Shown here: positions 59,053 through 64,000 of the stretch, piece by piece
Layout: the number at the start of each line of letters is the position of its first letter
How positions within the stretch are numbered: the first letter of the stretch is position 1
Assembly (NCBI GenBank): GCA_034669505.1
Contig: JAXDNJ010000039.1
Location: forward strand, 1-64,000
From: JAFASC01 sp034669505
Lineage (GTDB): Bacteria; Pseudomonadota; Alphaproteobacteria; Rhizobiales; Beijerinckiaceae
Length of the DNA: 64,000 bases
Direction: 5' to 3'
Program-made: the position numbers and the translations under genes
The notes under the pieces: generated by a model
What the model was told of the DNA's origin: nothing
The model's database searches: none
Seen by the model: the letters and a program-made list of their open reading frames with translations, nothing else

Positions 59053-59127
59053 TGGTGGGCGCGACAGGGATTGAACCTGTGACCCCTCCCGTGTGAAGGG
59101 AGTGCTCTCCCGCTGAGCTACGCGCCC
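59053..59127 (-). tRNA. tRNA-Val (anticodon CAC)
   Basis: A 75-base cloverleaf on the minus strand: acceptor GGGCGCG pairs with CGCGCCC, the anticodon stem CTCCC/GGGAG holds the loop TTCACAC with anticodon CAC. CCA is encoded. The 5' end overlaps the last codons of gph by 10 bases: the TAG stop of gph is bases 8-10 of the tRNA. Confidence 0.96.
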
Positions 59128-59855
59128 GGAAGGGCCTCGTTTAGGAGGTCCGCCGCTGCCCCGTCAAGACAAGGTTCAGCCCGCCACTGCGCGAGCGACT
59201 GCACCGCGTGCCACAGCTCGTCGAAATGCGAGATCACGCGATCGGGCGCAAATTCCGAGACGTGCCTGTCGGTATAGCCGAAATCGACCGCCACGACCGG
59301 CACATGCGCCGCCTGCGCGGTGACAATATCCGTCTTCGAATCGCCGACCATGATCGCTCGCTGCGGATCGCCGCCGGCTCGCTCGATCGTCGCGAGAAGC
59401 GCGCGTGGGTCGGGCTTGCAGAATGGAAATGTGTTCTGGCCGCAGATCGCGCGGAAGCGCGCGGCGAGACCAAGTTCGCTCATGAGCCGGACGGAAGGGT
59501 GCTCGATCTTATTCGTACAGATGGCAAACGCCCATCCCGCCGCCTCGAACCGATCCAGCGCCGCCTCGACACCCGGAAACGCACGGCTCTCGTCGGCGAT
59601 ATGCGCCTCATAGCGGGCGAGGAAGGCGAGATACATTTCTTCAAGCCGCACCGGCGAGACGCTGCGACCGGCGGCGCTCAGGCCCCGCTCGATCAGTGCA
59701 CGGGCACCGGCGCCGAGCATCGGCCGCGCAGTTGCGAGCGGCAGCGGCGGGATGTGTTCGTCGGCAAGGATGTGGTTGAGCGTGCCGATGAGATCGCCCG
59801 CCGTGTCGACCAGCGTGCCATCGAGATCTAAGACGAGTAGGGGCGGGGAATTCAT
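59118..59855 (-). CDS. gph: Phosphoglycolate phosphatase (HAD family)
   Basis: A 245-residue HAD phosphatase that removes phosphate from 2-phosphoglycolate. Motif I DLDGTLVDTAGDL with both aspartates, motif II ICTNK, motif III lysine in FCKPDP and motif IV GDSKTDI are all present. The ATG at 59855 is chosen; a TTG at 59891 would add 12 residues. The stop TAG lies inside the tRNA-Val gene, so the end of the message overlaps the tRNA, which must be cut out of the same transcript. Confidence 0.92.
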   Translation of the reverse strand: MNSPPLLVLDLDGTLVDTAGDLIGTLNHILADEHIPPLPLATARPMLGAGARALIERGLSAAGRSVSPVRLEEMYLAFLARYEAHIADESRAFPGVEAALDRFEAAGWAFAICTNKIEHPSVRLMSELGLAARFRAICGQNTFPFCKPDPRALLATIERAGGDPQRAIMVGDSKTDIVTAQAAHVPVVAVDFGYTDRHVSEFAPDRVISHFDELWHAVQSLAQWRAEPCLDGAAADLLNEALPGA

Positions 59856-59942
59856 CTGTTCGGGATTATTCGCCTCAGCTGGGGCGCGCAAGCTGCAGCG
59901 TGTAAACTGGTCTAAGCCCGATTCGCTGGAGCTTTGCGCGAC

Positions 59943-60317
59943 ATGCCGCTTCTGCCCGCCGCTTTGCTTCGATGTGCCGCCGTTGCCAGCCTTCTGGCGC
60001 TCCCCGGCAGCGTTCTAGCCGCCAATTACGAGTTCCTTGCTGCACCGGAGACGGACCTCAATCGCGTCTACCGGCTCGACCGGGCGACCGGCGAGATCGG
60101 CGCTTGCCAATACGGGCTGAAGGAGAGCTCGGTCGGTGTCACCCTGTGCTATCCGCCGGGCGAGGGCGCGACCGCACAGCAGCCGAGCGAATACGGCCTG
60201 ATCGCCTCGCGGCACGAGCGCGAGGGCGGCGTGTTCCGAGTGGATCTGCGCACCGGCACGATGTCGATCTGCTACGTGCTCAACGATTCGGTCGTCTGCA
60301 CGCCGCAGGCGAAGTGA
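59943..60317 (+). CDS. Small secreted protein of unknown function
   Basis: A 124-residue protein with a signal peptide (LRCAAVASLLALPGSVLA) and a mature part with RVYRLDRATGEIGACQYGLK and VFRVDLRTGTMSICYVLNDS, two similar blade-like units with D-R-x-TG, each followed by a cysteine. This looks like a two-blade beta structure with possible disulfides. The ATG at 59943 is preferred over the TTG at 59934. Function unknown; it is a conserved-looking neighbour of gph and rpiA. Confidence 0.72.
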   Translation: MPLLPAALLRCAAVASLLALPGSVLAANYEFLAAPETDLNRVYRLDRATGEIGACQYGLKESSVGVTLCYPPGEGATAQQPSEYGLIASRHEREGGVFRVDLRTGTMSICYVLNDSVVCTPQAK

Positions 60318-60710
60318 TCAGGCCGCCTGCGATGGGCGTTTCGAACTCACGCTCTTCTGGATGACGCGCAGCACCTGCTCCGGCCGCCACGGCTTCAAAA
60401 TGTAATGAGCTTTATGCGGCAGCCCGGTCGGGGGACGCGCCGTTCCGCCGGATGTGACCAAGAGCGCGATCCAAGGCCACGTCGTATTGATCACCCTCGC
60501 GAGATCGAGACCTTCGGTTGCGGTTTCCATCCACACATCGGTGAAGACGGCGGCAGTCTCGTCCGCGTGCCTCCGCAAGAAGGCGAGCGTCTCGGCAGCG
60601 GAGCTGAAGCCGCGAACGTCGAGGCCGGCACGGCGCAGAAGGTCGAGCGCATCCTCCCGAATGAGCAGTTCGTCCTCCACAACGATCACGAATCTGCGCT
60701 GCTTGGCCAT
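60318..60710 (-). CDS. Orphan response regulator receiver protein
   Basis: A 130-residue single receiver domain: acidic pair in VVEDELLIRED (E12, D13), phosphorylated D58 in VFTDVWMET, T/S at SGG and K106 in ILKPWRP. There is no output domain, so it works through a partner. The ATG at 60710 is chosen because the domain starts there; the frame opens to 60812. No kinase gene is adjacent. It converges with the small secreted protein gene at 59943 and is divergent from rpiA. Confidence 0.88.
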   Translation of the reverse strand: MAKQRRFVIVVEDELLIREDALDLLRRAGLDVRGFSSAAETLAFLRRHADETAAVFTDVWMETATEGLDLARVINTTWPWIALLVTSGGTARPPTGLPHKAHYILKPWRPEQVLRVIQKSVSSKRPSQAA

Positions 60711-60829
60711 GGTTCGTTCACCTACATCAAGCAAATCCCGGCACTTGCGCGTGGTTCCAGCCCGGCAATCGCATGGTTTGCGCCGCCTCTCCGAAGCCTG
60801 TAAGCGCTGCAAAGCTATAGGCCCTAGCG

Positions 60830-61540
60830 ATGTCCTCCCTTGATCTAGCCGCTGCCAAGCGCCGCGCCGGCGCTCGTGCCCTGGATTTCATTCAGCCGGG
60901 GATGCGCCTCGGCCTCGGCACCGGCTCGACCGCGACGGAGTTTGTGCGGCTCCTTGGCCCCCGCGTCGCCGCCGGCCTCGATATCCTTTGCGTTGCAACG
61001 TCGAAAGCCACGGCGGACCTCGCGCAGTCGCTTGCAATTCCGCTGGCGACGTTGGACGAACTGCCGGAACTCGATATCGTGATCGACGGCGCCGACGAGT
61101 TCGACCCAAAGCTCCGTCTCATAAAAGGGGGAGGGGGGGCGCTCCTGCGGGAGAAGATCGTTGCGGCCGCCGCCGTGCGGATGGTTGTCATCGCCGATGC
61201 GAGCAAAGAGGTCGCGCGGCTCGGGCGCTTTCCGCTGCCGGTGGAGGTCGATCCGTTCGGCCTCGAATCGACCCGCCGCCACGTCGTGAACCTCGCCCGG
61301 GCCATGAGTTTGCCGCCCAACGTGGTGCTGCGGCGCTCTCCCGAAGGCCATGCTTTCGTCACCGATGGCGGCCACTACATCCTCGATTGCGCCTTCGGAT
61401 CGATCCCGGACCCCGAGGCGCTCGCCCGGTCTCTCGCAACGATCCCGGGGCTCGTCGAGCACGGCCTCTTCATCGGGCTTGCCTCGACGATCATAATCGC
61501 CGACGCCAGCGAAACCCGTCTTCTCGGCGATCCTGGCTGA
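60830..61540 (+). CDS. rpiA: Ribose-5-phosphate isomerase A
   Basis: A 236-residue enzyme that interconverts ribose 5-phosphate and ribulose 5-phosphate. Seen: GLGTGSTATEFV (phosphate loop), DIVIDGADEFDPKLRLIKGG and GALLREKIVAAAA with the catalytic acid and lysine region. Start ATG at 60830. It leads rpiA-DUF2059-gor, an order typical of Hyphomicrobiales. Confidence 0.96.
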   Translation: MSSLDLAAAKRRAGARALDFIQPGMRLGLGTGSTATEFVRLLGPRVAAGLDILCVATSKATADLAQSLAIPLATLDELPELDIVIDGADEFDPKLRLIKGGGGALLREKIVAAAAVRMVVIADASKEVARLGRFPLPVEVDPFGLESTRRHVVNLARAMSLPPNVVLRRSPEGHAFVTDGGHYILDCAFGSIPDPEALARSLATIPGLVEHGLFIGLASTIIIADASETRLLGDPG

Positions 61541-61565
61541 TCGGCTTCCAAGGAGGATTATCCCC

Positions 61566-62123
61566 GTGTCCCATCTTTTCTCCCGCGCCGGAGCCGTTCT
61601 GCTGGCGCTCGGGCTTGCCGCGATCGCACCGGCTTCCGCTCAGCAGCTCACAAAGCCGCCCACCCAACCCGCCGCGCCGGCAGCAGCCCCGGCAAGTCCG
61701 CAGCCGACCCCGCAGCAGATGTCGCTCGCCCGCGACGTCGTGCTTTATTCGGGGATCGCGCGATCTTTCGATGTCATCGTGCCCCAGTATCTCGACCAGA
61801 TCGGCACGAACCTCACGCAGACCCGCCCCGATCTCATCCGCGACCTCAACACGGTGAGGGAGCAGATCAAGCCGGAATTCGACAAGCGCGTCGACGAAAT
61901 GGTGGACAGTGCCGCCCGCCTTTACGCAGCGCGCCTTACCGAGCAGCAGCTGAAGGACACCGGCGCCTTCTTCAAGAGCCCGGCGGGCGTTGCCTATGTG
62001 CAGGCCCAACCGGCGCTGATGAGCGACCTGTTGCCGGCGATGCAGTCCTGGTCGCGGCAGATCGCAAGCGACATGATGACCCGCGTGCGCGCGGAGATGA
62101 AGAAGAAGGGCCACGAACTCTGA
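61566..62123 (+). CDS. DUF2059 secreted protein
   Basis: A 185-residue exported protein: signal peptide with LLALGLAAIAPASA, a Pro/Ala/Gln-rich linker (residues about 26-50) and the DUF2059 domain with FDKRVDEMVDSAARLYAARL and FFKSPAGVAYVQAQPALMSD. Function unknown. GTG at 61566 follows AGGAGGATTATCCCC. Between rpiA and gor. Confidence 0.88.
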   Translation: MSHLFSRAGAVLLALGLAAIAPASAQQLTKPPTQPAAPAAAPASPQPTPQQMSLARDVVLYSGIARSFDVIVPQYLDQIGTNLTQTRPDLIRDLNTVREQIKPEFDKRVDEMVDSAARLYAARLTEQQLKDTGAFFKSPAGVAYVQAQPALMSDLLPAMQSWSRQIASDMMTRVRAEMKKKGHEL

Positions 62124-62146
62124 TCGGCTGACAAACGGGTCGAGGA

Positions 62147-63538
62147 ATGGCTGACGCGGAAGTCGACCTCTTCGTGATCGGCGCCGGATCGGGCGGCACG
62201 CGCGCCGCGCGTATCGCCGCGGGTTACGGCGCTAGGGTAATGGTCGCGGAAGAATTCCGCATTGGCGGTACTTGCGTCATTCGCGGCTGCATTCCGAAAA
62301 AGCTTTTCGTTTATGCAAGCCGGTTTCGTGACGAGTTCGAGGATGCCGAAGGGTTCGGCTGGAAACTTGAGAAAACATCCTTCGACTGGCCGACCTTGGT
62401 TGCTGGTAAGGAGAAGGAGATCACGCGGTTGTCGGGCGTCTACGGCATCCACATGACGCGGGCTGGCGCGGAGATCGTCGATAGCCGGGCCGTCCTCGAA
62501 GACGCAAACACGGTGCGACTGCTCAAAGACGATCGGCGTATCCGCGCGCGATACGTCCTTATTGCGACCGGCGGCGCGCCGGTGCTCGAGCCGAAAATTC
62601 CCGGTCTCGAACATACGATTACGTCCAACGAGATTTTTGATCTGCCGGTTTTTCCGCAGCGCCTTCTCGTCGTTGGCGGCGGCTACATCGCGGTGGAGTT
62701 TGCCAGCATTTTTACGCGCCTCGGCGCGACGGTTACCCAGGTGTTGCGCGGCGAGAACGTCCTGCGTGGCTTTGACGATGATCTCCGCAGCAACCTTGCC
62801 GTTGCCCTGCGCGAGGCGCAAGTCGATCTGCGCACCGGCATTCTACCGACGCGCATCGAGAAGACCAATAAAGGCCTCGACGTGCATCTGAGCGACGGCT
62901 CATGTGTCGAGGCCGATCAGGTGCTCGTCGCGACCGGGCGGCGGCCGAACACGAAAGATCTCGGGCTGGAGAAGGCCGGCGTTGAGGTGAATCAGAAGGG
63001 CGCCATTGTCGTCGACAGCCATTCCAAGACGGCCGTGGAAAATATCTACGCTGTCGGCGACGTCACCGATCGGATCAATCTGACGCCAGTCGCCGTGCGT
63101 GAGGGTCATGCGTTTGCCGACACGATTTTCGGCGATCGGCCGACGGCAGTCAGTCATATAAACGTTCCCTCCGCGGTCTTCACGACGCCGGAAGTCGGCA
63201 CTGTCGGTTTGTCCGAGCAGGAGGCACGCAAGATTTTCGATTGCGTCGACATCTATCTCGCGCATTTCCGGCCGCTCAAGGCAAGCATGTCGGGACGCGA
63301 AGAAAAGGTGATGATGAAAATCGTCGTGGACGGTGCGACTGACCAGGTGCTCGGGGTCCACATTCTCGGCCACGATGCCGGCGAGATGGCGCAGCTCGTC
63401 GCCATTCCCGTGCGCATGGGCTGCAAGAAAGCCGATTTCGACGCCACGATGGCATTGCATCCAACCGCAGCGGAAGAGCTTGTTACGATGCGCACGCGGG
63501 CGGCGCGCTATGAGCGCACTCCGGGGGAGCGGGCTTAG
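62147..63538 (+). CDS. gor: Glutathione-disulfide reductase
   Basis: A 463-residue FAD and NADPH enzyme that reduces glutathione disulfide. The redox-active cysteines are C43 and C48 in GGTCVIRGCIPKKLFVY, the FAD motif is VIGAGSGGTRAARIAA, the NADPH-binding motif LVVGGGYIAVEFASI, and the C-terminal ALHPTAAEEL carries the active-site histidine. It ends two bases before the convergent acyltransferase gene. Confidence 0.95.
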   Translation: MADAEVDLFVIGAGSGGTRAARIAAGYGARVMVAEEFRIGGTCVIRGCIPKKLFVYASRFRDEFEDAEGFGWKLEKTSFDWPTLVAGKEKEITRLSGVYGIHMTRAGAEIVDSRAVLEDANTVRLLKDDRRIRARYVLIATGGAPVLEPKIPGLEHTITSNEIFDLPVFPQRLLVVGGGYIAVEFASIFTRLGATVTQVLRGENVLRGFDDDLRSNLAVALREAQVDLRTGILPTRIEKTNKGLDVHLSDGSCVEADQVLVATGRRPNTKDLGLEKAGVEVNQKGAIVVDSHSKTAVENIYAVGDVTDRINLTPVAVREGHAFADTIFGDRPTAVSHINVPSAVFTTPEVGTVGLSEQEARKIFDCVDIYLAHFRPLKASMSGREEKVMMKIVVDGATDQVLGVHILGHDAGEMAQLVAIPVRMGCKKADFDATMALHPTAAEELVTMRTRAARYERTPGERA

Positions 63539-63540
63539 AG

Positions 63541-64000
63541 TTACGCCGCGCTCGCCGGCAACGGTTCGGGTTCGATGCCCGCCTCGTTCGCCAGCGCAGG
63601 CGCGCCGGTCCTGCGCCTGCCGATAAGATCGAGCATTCCATAAACAGCGCGCCGCACGTCTTCGGTGCGCGCCTCCGTCACGCGGGAGAGCAACCATGCC
63701 GAGCACAGCGTCAGCCCGAGGATGCCGAACGTGACGATCCAATGCAGCGCAGTCGGCGACTGCGCGCGCCACGTAATTCCGAACGTGTAATCGGCCGCGG
63801 CCGCCATGAAGATCAAAAGCGGCAGGTGACAGGCATACAGTGAGTAGGAAAAGTCGGACAGGCGATCATGCGTCGGCCAGCGGCAGAGCGCCCATTCCCG
63901 CGACTGCGTGTGGCGCAGTGACAGCAGGAGATTGCAGAAGCTCAAAGCCACCGCCGCATCGGCAAGCGTCGTCCAAAGCGGCATTGTGAGCAGCTTGCCA
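63541..64000 (-). CDS. Membrane acyltransferase (acyltransferase 3 family), C-terminal part
   Basis: The C-terminal part of a gene that runs off the right edge of the window; about 153 codons are visible. Three hydrophobic segments are seen, with DRLSDFSYSLYACHLPLLIF and HWIVTFGILGLTLCSAWLLS, which match the end of O-acyltransferases (OafA/YrhL type). These modify surface or exported sugars. The N-terminal catalytic part lies outside the window, so activity cannot be judged. Confidence 0.8.
   Translation of the reverse strand, partial: GKLLTMPLWTTLADAAVALSFCNLLLSLRHTQSREWALCRWPTHDRLSDFSYSLYACHLPLLIFMAAAADYTFGITWRAQSPTALHWIVTFGILGLTLCSAWLLSRVTEARTEDVRRAVYGMLDLIGRRRTGAPALANEAGIEPEPLPASAA

Noticed and set aside
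1..64000. CRISPR arrays, insertion sequences, prophage or integrated elements at the four tRNA genes
   Set aside because: No regularly spaced repeats, no transposase, integrase or phage structural genes, and no direct repeat of a tRNA end was noticed by eye.

Overview
The window is high-GC bacterial chromosome with dense coding on both strands. Gene content points to an alphaproteobacterium of the Hyphomicrobiales (Rhizobiales): an NDUFS4-like complex I accessory gene, a ubiquinol-cytochrome c chaperone gene in the block bamE / chaperone / DUF177 / plsX / fabH / ihfA, the block ribH-nusB-thiL, a proton-pumping pyrophosphatase, and the order gph / rpiA / DUF2059 / gor. A Xanthobacteraceae- or Bradyrhizobiaceae-like soil organism fits, but the genus cannot be fixed from the sequence alone. 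I see no prophage, transposase, plasmid origin or CRISPR array.

Layout. 1-8.3 kb is a catabolic or uptake block: the start of livH, a divergent substrate-binding protein, an alpha/beta-hydrolase-fold protein whose nucleophile serine is replaced by glycine, a three-subunit molybdenum hydroxylase (FAD, 2Fe-2S and Mo subunits joined by 4-base overlaps), an MFS carrier and an SDR. 8.35-11.7 kb is one very large SAM / class III cyclase / AAA / TPR signalling protein. 11.7-12.15 kb is the only sizeable gene-poor gap. 12.2-18.7 kb holds an extradiol dioxygenase next to a benzoylformate-decarboxylase-like ThDP enzyme, then bluB, a Nudix hydrolase, an MFS carrier and an enoyl-CoA hydratase. 18.7-25.8 kb is mixed: DUF4337, a secreted beta-propeller, pyrE, two tandem paralogous small secreted Gly/His-rich proteins, a sirtuin, a double cold-shock-domain protein, DUF192, tRNA-Pro and tRNA-Arg around the NDUFS4-like gene, a Cys-rich secreted protein and a 53-residue membrane protein. 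25.9-30.7 kb carries an ABC-F ATPase, ndk, a cytochrome P450, a beta-carbonic anhydrase and a PaaI-type thioesterase.

30.75-35.85 kb is the most coherent accessory unit. It is a five-gene, same-strand chromate-type operon (chrB / secreted beta-propeller / chrA / internally duplicated DUF1259 protein / TauE-family permease) behind a good promoter-like sequence with a hairpin at the expected transcript start. 35.9-47.8 kb is mostly housekeeping (ribH, nusB, thiL, an MFS carrier, hppA with a strong two-way terminator, bamE, cytochrome chaperone, DUF177, plsX, fabH, ihfA) and ends in a DUF3311 plus sodium:solute symporter pair. 47.9-58.9 kb is accessory again: a bifunctional peptidoglycan hydrolase without a visible signal peptide, a class II aldolase, aspA, a variant NRAMP carrier, a lytic transglycosylase with SPOR domain, tRNA-Trp, YbjQ, an SDR lacking its catalytic dyad, a second TauE permease and a DUF2161 protein. 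59-64 kb holds tRNA-Val, whose 5' end supplies the stop codon of gph, then an orphan receiver protein, rpiA, DUF2059, gor and the C-terminal end of a membrane acyltransferase cut by the window edge.

The strongest candidates for something not yet described are the composition of the chr operon (propeller, duplicated DUF1259 and TauE with ChrB/ChrA), the leaderless two-domain peptidoglycan hydrolase, and several enzymes that keep their fold but lack key catalytic or ligand residues (hydrolase at 1399, SDR at 55945, NRAMP at 52481).
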